DNA of 64,000 nt from Takifugu bimaculatus. Taxonomy: Eukaryota; Chordata; Actinopteri; Tetraodontiformes; Tetraodontidae. The notes beneath the pieces are model-generated. The model had not been told where the DNA came from and did not search any database. It was given only the letters and a program-made list of their open reading frames with translations. Location of the stretch: assembly GCA_004026145.2 (NCBI GenBank), contig SWLE01000518.1, forward strand, positions 52,501 through 116,500. Direction: 5' to 3'. How positions within the stretch are numbered: position 1 is the stretch's first letter; each line of letters opens with the position of its first letter. The position numbers and the translations under genes are program-made. Positions 52,000 to 63,067 of the stretch are shown here, in pieces.

Positions 52000-53560
52000 C
52001 ATAAGATTATCCCCTGCTTTTTCCCTTTCCCACCTCCTAATTATAATCTTTGTGTTTCTGTCTTTGTTCACTTCTCCAATTGATTTCCCCTCTATGTTGC
52101 CCTGTTGTCCCTTCAGTGACTATTTCCCATCTGAGTTATTCAGGTTTCTCTTTCCCTTTTAAATACTCCTCTTACTTTGTCCCTGTGTTTTTTAGTTTTC
52201 AACTTAAATTTCCCTTCCCTTTTTTAATTTTTATGTGTCTTCCTTTCTTTTGAATTGCCCCTCTTCCTTTTATTCTGAACCTTTCTCACCCTCTGTTTCT
52301 TCACTCCATATTTTCCTTGATACTCTTCCTTAACCCAATTTCTCCCTCTCCTCCCTTTTGCCTCCCAATACCTATGCCTTCCCCTTAGCCTTGTTGGGCT
52401 ATGTGGCACTGTACTTGTCTTTAGTTTTCTCCCCCTTAGTCATTTGGGCTCCTCCTCGTTGGGGCTTAATTTATACTGGGCCTACTTTGGTGTGGGTTAG
52501 ACAAACAGGTTAAATGCAGCGGGCACTAGCTTGGGTTAGGTATGGGGACATCGGTTAGGGTTAGAATAAATGGGTTAGGATTAGAGTAGGACCATGGGCC
52601 ATCTAGAATTTAGTATCAGATAGGGAGAGGGTTGAATAATGAGGATTAGTTAGGGTTAGGGATTGAGGTTAGGTCCTAGAGCCTCTGCTGGCATCCTTAT
52701 GGGGCCAACATAAAGGAAAGAGTGTAAATATGTGACAACATGTAAATGAGCAGTGACCTTTTGAGGGTTAGGGTGCACATTATCCAATCATTATTTCAAC
52801 ATTGCAATGACAACTCGATTTTCCATTACAAACATCATGTCCTACCCCCACCCCGAGCAAAGGATATAGCAGTGGGTGATGGGAAAGAAGGAGGGATGGG
52901 TGCACAGATGTATATTTAGACACGTGTGCACATTTGTACGTGTATCAATGGCCTTAAAATCATCTTGGAAGAAGGATCTTGGCTGCGGGGTGGGGGACAT
53001 GTTGTGGATTTAAAAAGGTGGTATATTTGTAACTTTAGGATTATTTTTGGAACTATTCTTGGTAGCAATGACAAATCTAAAACACTGAAAAACAAATTCA
53101 TATCAAAAAGTATCCATTTTTAGTTTGGGTAGAATTTTGATCAAAAAGAAAAGGAAAACACACAGGATTAACTTTTATGTACAATTGGGACTCCAACTTT
53201 GACTAAATTTTAACTTGTATTTCAGACTAATATAAAAAGGCACAAATGGGTAGAGTAAAACCTGTAGGTATTTTGGGTGATTTAAGTATTGTTTCCTTGC
53301 TCAGGACTATCTCTTCATTTTGGTTTATTCCCAATCTGGGTAAATGGGTGAGGACAATATGCACAATTGGTGCTTTGGCATTAATAGCATTCATTTTCTT
53401 TTTGCACTAAACTATAAACGATAGCGTATATTGAGTTTTAGAATATTTTCTTCTATGTTTTTCATTGAAGATGGCTCCTTTTATGGCTAAAATTGGATCA
53501 GGGTCAAATTTGGTGCTGTTCCATTTTCAAATGTGGAATGTTGAGCAATGAGCAAACAGA
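52000..53560. other. Unassigned, with pyrimidine-rich and TTAGGG-like stretches
   Basis: 52030-52440 is strongly pyrimidine-rich on the plus strand. GGGTTAGG-type steps recur near 52490-52770. 52800-53560 is AT-rich without a recognisable gene. Confidence 0.45.
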
Positions 53561-53748
53561 TCCTTTGATCTTTGACACATGCATGTCTCATGGATCAGGC
53601 AGACGGTGGCCCTGAGGGGACATCTCCAGCTGTCCAACTCAGGGGAACAGGAAAGTCTGCTTTTACAGGAAAATCTGGATGTAATCTTACTGTATATTCA
53701 ACACATGTATGAAAAGTACCATATAAATAAAGATTGAATTGAATATGT
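53560..53748 (+). mobile_element. Likely LINE 3' end
   Basis: GACACATGCATGTCTCATGG is followed downstream by GTACCATATAAATAAAGATTG and AATTGAAT, the style of the 3' tail of fish L2/CR1-type elements (a TATAAATAAAG-like end with short repeats). The RT part is not present. Confidence 0.5.
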
Positions 53749-53975
53749 TCATATATCCTCTTTCATGTTATTAAGTCATGTGTTCATATTTCCTTTCATA
53801 TATTAAGTCATATGCTCATACATCCTCTTTCATATGTTATTAAGTCACATGTTCATATATCCTCTTTCATATATTAAGTCACGTGTTCATATTTCCTTTC
53901 ATATATTATCAAGTCATATGTTCATACATCCTCTTTCATATGTTATTAAGTCACATGTTCATATATCCTGATGTT
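53746..53975. repeat. AT-rich minisatellite TTCATATATCCTCTTTCATA
   Basis: Five to six imperfect copies alternating ATGTTCATATATCCTCTTTC and ATATTAAGTCACGTG/ATGTTATTAAGTCATATG segments. Confidence 0.88.
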
Positions 53976-54404
53976 CATCTGTTCAACAAAGGGACAACAG
54001 GATGTGTTTGTCTTGAACATCAAATATCTTCAACACACAAACACACTCAGATGTTTTCCATTTTTTAAATCTCAGCCGGTTGTCACCTGGTTCTGCAGCC
54101 CTAATGTAGATATAGTTTGGAGAAGCAGAATATATCTGATTCAGAGTTAAAGTGATGTGGAGTAAATGGTGCGTTTACCTACTTCACAATAAGTGGAACG
54201 GACGTGGATGTTTCTGGAGCCTTTGAGAGATCAAGAGTAGGAAGACAGACTGAGCGAGCAGCACCGAGATGGACAGTGTCAATTTCTCACCACCCACACA
54301 CACATTTTTATTATCCTTTTTAAAATATATTCAGAAATCTGTTGGGGAGCTAATTTATGTTTCTCAATTAATGGCGACCCCTCAGCTCCACCCACTACCG
54401 ATGT

Positions 54405-55259
54405 TGTGACGGGTATGGTATGGACCCAAGTGCAGTACAAAACAGGCAATGAACTGATGATCAGTTAACAGGTTTATTAACTGTAATCTGGCAAACAAAG
54501 AACAGTTCGAGGGCGGGGCAGTGGACCTGGTCGAGGCAGGCAGAACAGGCAGGTCGTACACAGGCAGGGTCGATACCGGGAAGACAGGCAGGTAAACACT
54601 GGAAGGTCGTGCATAGCAGAGACAATCTGGCACCGAGTGAGTGTGAGGCTGGAGAATATATACTGGTAGGTGAACTGATTGATGAGTGAGGGCAGGTGTG
54701 TGATCAGAGGGTGAGAGCGGGTGTGTGATCAGAGGGTGAGGGCAGGTGTGTGATCAGAGGGTGAGGGCAGGTGTGTGATCAGAGGGTGAGGGCAGGTGTG
54801 TGATCAGAGGGTGAGGGCAGGTGTGTGATCAGAGGGTGAGGGCAGGTGTGTGATCAGAGGGTGAGGGCAGGTGTGTGATCAGAGGGTGAGGGCAGGTGTG
54901 TGATCAGAGGGTGAGGGCAGGTGTGTGATCAGTGACAGAGGGCAGGTGTGGTGATCAGTGACAGAGAGCGGGTGTGTGATCAGTGACAGAGAGCAGGTGT
55001 GTGATCAGTGACTGAGAGCGGGTGTGCGATCAGTGACTGAGGGAGGGTGTGCGATCAGCGAGTGAGGGCGGGTGTGTGATCAGAGGGTGAGGGCAGGTGT
55101 GTGATCAGAGACTGAGGGCAGGTGTGTGATCAGAGGGTGAGGGCGGGTGTGTGATCAGAGGGTGAGGGCGGGTGTGTGATCAGAGGGTGAGGGCGGGTGT
55201 GTGATCAGAGGGTGAGGTGTGAGCAGTGCTGAGTCCATGGGCTGGAGCAGAGTGTGACA
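54405..55259 (-). mobile_element. Solo gypsy LTR
   Basis: Reverse-complement copy of the LTR at 25581-26845 with the same termini (TGTGACGGGTATGG ... GAGTGTGACA). It is flanked by a perfect 5-bp duplication GATGT (54400-54404 and 55260-55264), so the element inserted here and later lost its body by LTR-LTR recombination. An intact AATAAA is present on the minus strand. Confidence 0.93.
54680..55215. repeat. 25-bp array inside the solo LTR
   Basis: About 21 copies of a 25-bp unit containing GTGTGTGATCAGAGGGTGAG, the reverse complement of the unit in the 3' LTR at 25660-26570 but with a different dominant variant (AGAGGGTGAG here, AGCGAGTGAG there). Confidence 0.95.
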
Positions 55260-55339
55260 GATGTTTGCTGCTTTATTAGCTGTGTTGTCCCGTGCTGCCT
55301 GATATTCAGCTATAATGTCTGATTCTTTGGGTGCTGTTG

Positions 55340-55590
55340 AAGGTTAACTCAGTTCATGTAGTTGTGATTCTGAAAAGGTCCCAGACTGTTCATCTGCCTG
55401 ACGCTGGCTTCAGGACGTTCTGGGACTCTGCACTGACTGTCTGGGGGCAGGTAGTAGACCAGCGAGGCCAGGAAGGAGATGAGCACGCAGGGGATGATGA
55501 TGTTGACCACGTAGAAGAGAGGTTTGATGACCAGGTAGAAGGTGATGTCCTGATGCTTGTTGCTCTCCATGCAACTGAGTCAAGATTTGA
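55340..55590 (-). pseudogene. Nicotinic acetylcholine receptor TM1 exon fragment
   Basis: The minus-strand frame has QDITFYLVIKPLFYVVNIII followed by PCVLISFLASLVYYLPPDS, the pre-M1/M1 segment of muscle-type nicotinic receptor subunits (closest in style to delta). The usual R-K pair before PLFY is missing (IKPLFY for IxRKPLFY), and after PPDS the expected GEKM is replaced by unrelated sequence with no GT donor. An acceptor-like CTTGACTCAG lies at 55580-55590. No other receptor exon is nearby, so this looks like a stray duplicated exon. Confidence 0.7.
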
Positions 55591-55599
55591 TAGCTTGAC

Positions 55600-56400
55600 T
55601 GATTCTTCCAGTTTTTGATCAAACCCCCATCTGCTGATTCCAGGAGATCTTTAAAGGATCTCAGAGCTTCAGATTTATGAAGCCTGCTCAGCCCCCGGCA
55701 GCGCTGATGAAACCATTTCATTCCTTCAAAAAAGCAGAACATGAAGCTCCAGAAAAGGTTTTTGGATCAAGTTTCCAACAGAACGAGGACAAGTGGGTAA
55801 AAGCGCCACTTTAAAGCCTCCAGGCCTCAGAAAACATCCACCTTTAGGATGCCTGACTTTAGAGGATCGTCGGTTCGCTCCAAGCACAAGAACAAACATG
55901 TTTAACCTCAGTCCAAGAACATCTGACCTGAAATGATCAAAACCCTTCAGCGTAAAAAAAAGATGGTGGAGAGAAAGCTGCTGGGAGGTTCTCAGAAGAG
56001 AAGTGGCATTAAAGCCAGCTGGAAGAGTCCAGCCTGCTTCCTGCTCCTCCAAACAGGCGTCTCCACACCAACACTGAGGAACACGGGCTTCTGTTCTTCC
56101 TTCTTCTCTTCTGACTATTGTGTGTTTGATGAATGCAGCATCCACTCACTGTCCCCCCCCCCCTCATTTACACTGCTCCTGGTTTCATAATGCTCCTCAG
56201 ACAGATGCAACCAGAGACACTGATGCCGTCAGACAATAAACCTGAGTGTTTTGTGTCCGGTTATTAACATGTTCCATGCTTTTCCTTCTGCAACATTTCA
56301 TCACACCTGCTCAGGGAAACCTCGGTGTAAAGGAGGTGAAGCCGTGCCTCAGTGACTCTACTTTGCTGTTTTAGAAACTAACAGTTATTAGACTTCTCTA
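55600..56400. other. Unassigned segment
   Basis: No coding, RNA or repeat signature recognised. Open frames here are short and lack domain motifs. Confidence 0.5.
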
Positions 56401-56402
56401 TA

Positions 56403-57204
56403 GGACTAGGTGTTAGAGTCCCGACCTAATCATGGCAAGTGAAAAAGACTTGGATGGAGCAGGATTGGCACTCATGATTCTGTGGTGTCACCAGCTCGAC
56501 ACATCATCAGTTGTGTGCCTTGGCATCATTAGGTGTTTCAGCCATTTAACACAAGACACCCTCCACCAAGGTTGGCCCACCACAGGCTGATCAAACCTGG
56601 GTGTGTGTGTTGCACAATGGCACCACATGATCACTTGGCCGCCCACGATATGTTTCAACCACAGCCAGTGACTGCTTTGCTCTGCTGTGGCAGCGAGCTC
56701 TTTTACTGCCCTCCGTTGGGCCTGCCCTCTGATGCCCATTTCCTTCAGGAGCTTTGTGGTGGTTCTGGAACCAAAGCCTCTGCAGCCTACCTCCACAGGC
56801 CACACTTTTACACTCCAGCCCCGCCCCTCTGCTTCAGCTGCTAGGTTCGCATAACGTAGTCTCTTCCGTTCGTATGCCTCCCCGATTGCCTCCTCCCATG
56901 GGACAGTGAGCTCCACGATGAAAACGCGCCGACAGGATTTGGACCATAGGACCAGGTCTGGGCGCAAGTTGGTAACTGCGACTTCAGATGGAAAAATAAG
57001 CCTCTGGCTGAGGTCCACCCGCATTTCCCAGTCTCGGGCCACGGTGAGTGCGCCGGCCTCCGGAGGAGCTGGCTTACTCCCTCGTTTCTCCCCTCCCCGA
57101 ACGAAGGACATTTTCCATGGGGCAACAGGTTGGGAATTTGGAGGCATGGAATTGATTAGATGAATATACAGTGTGCACGTACACGCACACGTGTGTATAA
57201 ACAC
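56403..57204 (-). pseudogene. 3' end of a non-LTR retroelement with PD-(D/E)XK-like domain
   Basis: A 238-residue minus-strand frame (57204-56488). VTNLRPDLVLWSKSCRRVFI followed by VELTVPWEE gives a PD ... E-x-T signature like the restriction-type endonuclease at the C terminus of R2/NeSL-type elements; AYERKRLRYANLAAEAEGRG, PVEVGCRGFGSRTTTKLL and SSHWLWLKHI follow, as in common fish and coral retroelement polyproteins. After the stop a 3' UTR of about 80 bp reaches ACACCTAGTCC. The RT is missing (5'-truncated). Confidence 0.65.
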
Positions 57205-57890
57205 TTAATACACGCGTGTGCGTGGATGTAGACTTTTTAGTACTTTGGGTTCATAGACTTTTTAGTATTTTGCAGATACGTGTCTGTATATAAACCAGAT
57301 CCTCCTGTAATAAAGAACTAAAGGCTGACTGTTGTCACGTGACCTGTCTCCGTCTGTGTCCCATGATGGAACCTGCCTGGAACATCTGGTCCACAGAAAA
57401 AGCAAAACAGCTCACAGAACTGGTTCAGTTTAGACCCAAAAATGACAATAAATAATGAAAATGTGTGACGCAGTAGAAAAATGGACAAACTTTCTATTGG
57501 TCATTGACAGTTTCACTCATCGTCATCAGAATTCATCAAAAATATTCAAACCAACAAACTACACACAGAACCACAGAGTTAGAGCTTAAAGGGAGCGACA
57601 GGTGAAGATTTAAAGCTCAACGCAGCTGAAGAAGTTCCAAAAAGGAGAAATATCATGTGGTGCTTTACCGCCACCCGGTGGACACGCGTGGAACTGCAGA
57701 CAATAGTTAAACGCGCTCCGACACATTCTGACCTCTGCTGCTCCTCCTGGACTCCAGGGCTGCAGAAATATGCTGCTTTTACAAGTCTTTCAAATCTGTC
57801 AAGCATCATAAATCTTATTTATTTATTTAACTAAGTTGGTCAGTTTTAATTTAAATGCAAAAACATATTTATGGCATTAAAATAGCAAAA
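57205..57890. other. Unassigned segment
   Basis: Alternating purine-pyrimidine sequence at 57170-57230 (ACACGCACACGTGTGT). CCTCCTGTAATAAAGAAC near 57300 resembles a polyadenylation region. Nothing else is recognised. Confidence 0.4.
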
Positions 57891-57892
57891 CA

Positions 57893-58030
57893 ACTTTGGA
57901 CCCTCCCAGAATGCTTTTATAGTAGTGGGATATTAATCAACAGCATAAAGTTGTTCATTAACAGAGGAAAAAGGAAAGGTAAAAGTTTTCCGTTCAGACT
58001 GAGCAGGAAGACTGAAGACCGACAAGGTGA
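57893..58030 (+). promoter_or_regulatory. NLR promoter-like segment, copy 1
   Basis: Shares CTTTGGACCCTCCCAGAA, GCTTTTATAGTAGT and TTCCGTTCAGACTGAGCAGG with copy 2 at 58312. It ends in a consensus donor (GACAAG|GTGAGT at 58022-58029), so it may include a 5' UTR exon. Its purine-rich GAAAAAGGAAAGG block stands where copy 2 has an ISRE. Confidence 0.5.
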
Positions 58031-58311
58031 GTGGAAACGAAGAGCATTATTGAAAAGAATTGACAGTTGTGTTTGGAGATAAAATCAAGATTTTTGTGAC
58101 TATTGAAGAGCTGCATAGAGCTGAAGAATTCTTGGCTTAAGAAAATTCAACAAGACTTCATATTTAGTTTTAGTACAAAACATCGTTATACATTATAAAT
58201 GAATAGGTCTTATTTAACTTTCTGATAGTCTGGCTTTAGTTATAGTTGAATAGTCTTTCTAAGTGAAGTTTAGTTTATTTTTCTGCTCTTTGTTACTGAT
58301 CCTAAAAGAAC

Positions 58312-58440
58312 TTTAAACCCTCCCAGAACGCTTTAATGGTAGTAATGTATACGCCATGAAGCTGTTGATTAGGTTTTAAAAGTGAAAGTGAAAGTATTCT
58401 GTTCAGACGAAGCAGGAAGAGCGACATTTTAGGTGAAAAG
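58312..58440 (+). promoter_or_regulatory. NLR promoter-like segment with ISRE, copy 2
   Basis: A duplicate of 57893-58030 (CTTTAAACCCTCCCAGAACG, TTCTGTTCAGACGAAGCAGG). It contains AGTGAAAGTGAAAGT at about 58380, a perfect GAAANNGAAA interferon-stimulated response element. Such elements bind IRF/ISGF3 factors and would fit an immune receptor gene. It lies about 0.9 kb before the NLR start codon. Confidence 0.6.
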
Positions 58441-59316
58441 CTCTTAGAGTTATTAGAGCTGTTCAACAGTCCAGGTCACAGCTGGATATTTTGATATTAC
58501 CTGTCAAACAACATCTAATCGTGTGCAAGTTAGCATCTCTCAGCCGGACCAATTTAAGACAATAAACTAAATAACTAAATCCACACAGGATCACAGGACA
58601 CCAACAGGATTTTGGGTTCATGTTGCACGTTTTCTCACAGTGGTTTATTGTTCTATGTTGTGGAACCACTGTGAAAGAAATGCAGGAGTGGGTGTCATTT
58701 CTTTCATCTATTTTGAATAGAGCAGTGATCTTTGAGGACTTGGATTATAGAAATAATTGAAGAGGGGAACAAAGGAGGGAAGTTAAAAAGTCCTGACTAG
58801 TATGTTTATGTAGCACCAGATAATTTAGTGGCTGAGCTGAAGACAGTCCTTTCACCATGTTGGCCTGTGGAAAACCAGTGTTGTGGGCCCGATGGACCAG
58901 CGTCCCCGTCGTTGCCGGACCACCGTTGGCCACCAGTTGGGTTTTGGGATCAAAGTGGGGGCGTTTCCTGTATCCGGTTCTCCTCACGGATCCATGACTC
59001 CAACATGTTGCTGCAAGTGCAGAGACGTTTGCTCTGGAAAGAACTTTAGAGCACATTCAGTGCTGCAGGATGAGGGGCTGGAAAAGGTGCCAGTTCTTTT
59101 CTCACTGCAGGGAACAGTTAGAAAAAGCAGCTTAAACTCTGAAAACATGAAAATGATACAGAGACATCATTGATTTATTGATTCAGTTGTTATTCAGAAT
59201 GGATTAGAAATGTTCCTGTTTGATAAAAATGCAGTGAATTGGGATTATTGAACTCCAACCTCTCCAGATTATTTACCTTCATCACAGTCTCATCACTATT
59301 TCTGATGTTTCCTCAG
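58441..59316. other. NLR upstream intron/UTR region
   Basis: Between the ISRE copy and the acceptor at 59316 (TTCCTCAG). An open stretch at 58830-59050 shows no NLR motif and is not called. Confidence 0.4.
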
Positions 59317-59317
59317 G

Positions 59318-62300
59318 ATGGACGAGGACAGAGCAGAGTCCACAGTGCCCAGCTGTGTGTCCCTGAAGAGTGACCGGTCCAAAGATGATGTGTTTAACTT
59401 CAGAAGTTCAGAGGAAATGTAAGAAAACTAAAGCGTGATGATGTGTTTGTGTGGCAGCTGTTAGTCACATTAACAGCAGCAGGTTGTGAGTTTATTATTG
59501 GAGATGTTTAACACTTAAACCTCAGACAGTCATATAGTTACAGACTTAATGTGAATATTGTTGATTAGAAACAAGAATCAGGTTTAAACTGAAAGATGAA
59601 TTCAGACATAAATGCTGGAACAATATTGAGTCTTGATCAGGTTCTTTCATCCTATAAATCAAAGGACTAATAGAGATGTGTTTCATAGTGAGAGGGGGGA
59701 GCACATCCTATCAAACTGGGACCAGTCAGCTCCACCAGGAGAGTCCTCTTGTTCACAATCTGGAAGCAGATCTGGAGATGCTGAAATGAAGCCCAAACAA
59801 AGTAAAACTGTTCAATATGAGATTTAATTTGTGATGTCATGAATTTGTAGTTGTGTTGATGATTTATTATAGATGGAAATCATTGGTTTACTTATGTTCA
59901 GGAAGTGATCTGCAGGAGGTGATAGAAGGTCATAAGATGAGTCTGAAGAGAAGATGTGAACATGTGACTGAAGGAACTCATGAAGCAGGAAGTGGAACCC
60001 TGCTGAACAAGATCTACACTGAGCTCTACATCACTGAGGGACAAAGTGAGGAGGTGGACACACAACATGAGGTGAGACAGCTTGAGAGAACCTCCAAGAA
60101 GAACATCCAGGACACTCCAATCAAGTGCCAGGACATCTTCAAAGTCTTATCTGAGCAACAGAGACACATCAGAGTGGTTCTGACCAACGGTGTCGCCGGC
60201 GTTGGAAAAACCTTCTCAGTGCAGAAGTTCAGTCTGGACTGGGCAGAAGGTTTGGAGAACCAAGACATCAGTCTGGTGCTTCCGCTCTCATGGAGGGAGC
60301 TGAACTTGATCAGAGATGAGCAGCACAGTCTTCTCTCACTGCTTCATGTTTTCCATCCAACATTACAGAAGATCAGAGCAGAAGATCTGACTGTCTGGAA
60401 ACTTCTGTTCATCTTTGATGGCCTGGATGAAAGCAGATTTTCACTGGGTTTCAACAAGCATCAGCTCATCTCTGATGTCACACAAGTATCGTCCGTTGGC
60501 GTGCTCCTGGTGAACCTCATCCAGGGGAACCTGCTTCCCTCAGCTCTCATCTGGATCACCTCCAGACCTGCAGCAGCCCATCAGATTCCTCCCTCGTGTG
60601 TTGACAGGATCACAGAAGTACGAGGCTTCACTGACTCCCAGAAGGAGGAGTACTTCAGGAGGAGGTTCAGTGATGAAGATCTGTCCAAGAGAATCATCTC
60701 ACACATCAAGGCCTCCAGGAGCCTCCACATCATGTGTCTGATCCCAGTTTTCTGCTGGATCACTGCTATAGTTCTGGAGGACATGATGACCAGAGACCAG
60801 AGAGGAGAGCTGCCCCAAACCCTGACTGACCTCTACTCACACTTCCTGAGGGTTCAGATAAAGAGGAAGAAGCAGAAGTATGGAGGAAAGCAGAGACCAG
60901 AGGAATTGACCGAGGCTGATAAAAAACTCTTTCTGAAGTTGGGTCGGCTGGCGTTTGAACATCTGGAGAAAGGAAACATCATGTTCTACTCAGAAGACCT
61001 GGAGCGATGTGGACTGGACGTCTCCGAGGTGTCGGTGTACTCAGGAGTTTGTACAGAGATCTTCAAGAGAGAGAGTGTGATCTTCCAGAAATCAGTCTAC
61101 TGCTTTGTTCATCTGAGCATTCAGGAGTTTCTGGCTGCCGTCTACATGTTCCACCGTTACACCAGGAAAGACAGAGCGGTTATAAATCAGTTCCTAAAAT
61201 ATTCTGAACCAGTCACATCTCTTGATGACTTCCTCAGGAGAGCACTAATGAAATCTCTCAAAAGTGAAAATGGCCACCTGGACTTGTTTGTTCGCTTCCT
61301 TCATGGTCTCTCTCTGGAGTCCAATCAGAGGATCTTGGGTGGACTGTTGGATCAGAGGAACAGCCACCCAGGAACCATCCAGAAGGTCCTCAACAACCTG
61401 AAGGAGGACAACAGTGATGAAATCTCCCCAGACAGAAGCATCAACATCTTCCACTGTCTGATGGAGATGAAGGATCAGTCAGTCCATCAGGAGATCCAAG
61501 AGTTCCTGAAGTCAGGGGAGATATCAGAGAGGAGACTGTCAGAGATCCACTGTTCAGCTCTGGCCTACCTGCTGCAGATGTCAGAGGAGGTTCTGGATGA
61601 GCTGGACCTGCAGCAGTACAACACCTCAGTGGAGGGACGACGTCGCCTGATTCCAGCTGTGAGGAACTGCAGGAAGTTCAAGTAAGTACAGATTTTTGGG
61701 GCCGGACATCGGCGTTTAAATCAAGCGAGTGGATCATGTCAGGTAGCAATACCCCCTCCAGTGGTCATTCCTTCAATTCTTTATCTCCATTGCAGCGTCC
61801 ATAAATTAAAAACAACAACAATTCATCCAGAAATGTTCAACACTGGCTGGATATAAGGTCAAAGGTCAATCCAGACAAACCAACATGAGGCAGGAATAAT
61901 AGGAGCCACAAGTTAACTGACTATCATGAAATGACTGTCATGTCATTAAATCACTTTTGTTTGTTTGTATACATCGTATTCAAACAACAGAAAAACACAT
62001 TTTAACTAATGACACGTGACTATTTTGCTTCATTTGTTCAACGTAAAAACAGCCGCCTCGTTGGTTTAAATGGGTGTTTTAGGTCTTTGTGGCGGTTCTG
62101 TTTGGAGCCTTTATGTGACCCACAAAGTTGTTTGACCCTTTCCACACCCGTTAGGTGGCAACTTCATCACTAGCAACAAAAGGTGCAGTGAAAATGATTT
62201 GAAGGAAACAGGCAGATAGAACAGAAGCTGAGGGCAATCGATGCAACTAGAGACACTGATGTCATCGATCGGATCGCTGAATTAAGACTTGACGCACCAT

Positions 62301-63067
62301 CGTACAAATTGGATGAAATGCAAAATATCCAAAGAGCCGATAGACAGATAAAAAGATGCACGTTTCTTTAAACCATTTGCTACAATCATTTTAAATATTG
62401 AGTAATTATGAGCTGTTCTAAAATAAGACAAATGTTGAGAATAATTCAGTTGCATTTCAGATCTGATGGTCGTTCAAACTGCTGCTCTACGGTGTTGAAT
62501 TTAGCTTTTCCAGGAAATGAGCTACATTTGTGTTGAGGTAGATTCTCAGATAAGTTGATGAGAAATCCCAAAGTTTGACTCACTATTTTTGTTTCATGCA
62601 CAACAGACTGTCTGGTCGTGTTCTTTCAACGAGTCATTGGGAAGTTGTGGCCTCAGCAATGACGTCAAACCCTTCTCATCTACGGGAGCTGAGCTTAAGC
62701 GAGAACCATAACCTGACAGATGCCGGAGTAAAGTTACTGTCTTCTGCAATGATGCATCCAAACTGCAGACTGGAGACGCTCAGGTCAGGAGGCCTCTGTT
62801 GGTCTTTTCTAAATTTCTTTACATTTTCTGCTTTTCTCTTCATTTTCAGATTTAGAAATGTGTTTTTATTTGCCCCATTTATTCCTTTTCCAGGCTGGAG
62901 TGCTGCAGGTTATCAGAGATCAGCTGTGACTCTCTGGCCTCGGTGCTGAGGTCCAATCCCTCCCATCTGAGGGTTCTGGACCTGAGTTGGAACCAGCTGA
63001 AGGATCCAGCAGTGAAGCTGCTCTGTGGTTTTCTCCAGGATCCTCTCTGTGAGCTGGAGACTCTCAG
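59318..63067 (+). CDS. NLRC3-like protein, FISNA-NACHT-LRR (gene continues or is truncated)
   Basis: Exon 1 59318-59418 (MDEDRAESTVPSCVSLKSDR), exon 2 59665-59801, exon 3 59902-61681, exon 4 62607-62783, exon 5 62894-63067. Phases match at every junction (2, 1, 2, 2). Exon 3 holds the fish-specific FISNA segment (LLNKIYTELYITEGQSEEVD) and the NACHT ATPase: Walker A GVAGVGKT near 60195, Walker B LLFIFDGLDES near 60405, sensor region LIWITSRPAAAHQIP, winged-helix part VHLSIQEFLAAVYMFH near 61105. Exons 4 and 5 are LRR exons of 177 and 174 bp (LRELSLSENHNLTDAGVKLL; LRVLDLSWNQLKDPAVKLL). This is the large teleost NLR-C family of cytosolic immune sensors. No PYD, CARD or B30.2 exon is visible; later exons may lie beyond the window. 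Confidence 0.9.
59902..61681 (+). CDS. FISNA-NACHT exon of the NLR gene
   Basis: Starts after TTATGTTCAG (acceptor) with a split Arg codon and ends TTCAA|GTAAGT. The open frame shows no disruption over 1.78 kb, with NTPase motifs intact (GVAGVGKT; FDGLDES) and the conserved ITSRPAA. The upstream frame extends to 59853, but the splice acceptor and phase fix the exon start at 59902. Confidence 0.92.
61682..62606. other. NLR intron 3
   Basis: AT-rich intron between the NACHT exon and the first LRR exon. No further exon or repeat recognised. Confidence 0.6.

Noticed and set aside
56480..56530. Hammerhead ribozyme suggested by CTGATGA on the minus strand (also near 46990)
   Set aside because: The CTGATGA box is present but no GAAA core or matching stems follow in either copy.
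58745..59173. Overlapping frames upstream of the NLR start as an extra NLR exon
   Set aside because: No N-terminal NLR motif or consistent splice phase. The exon set starting at 59318 explains the gene.
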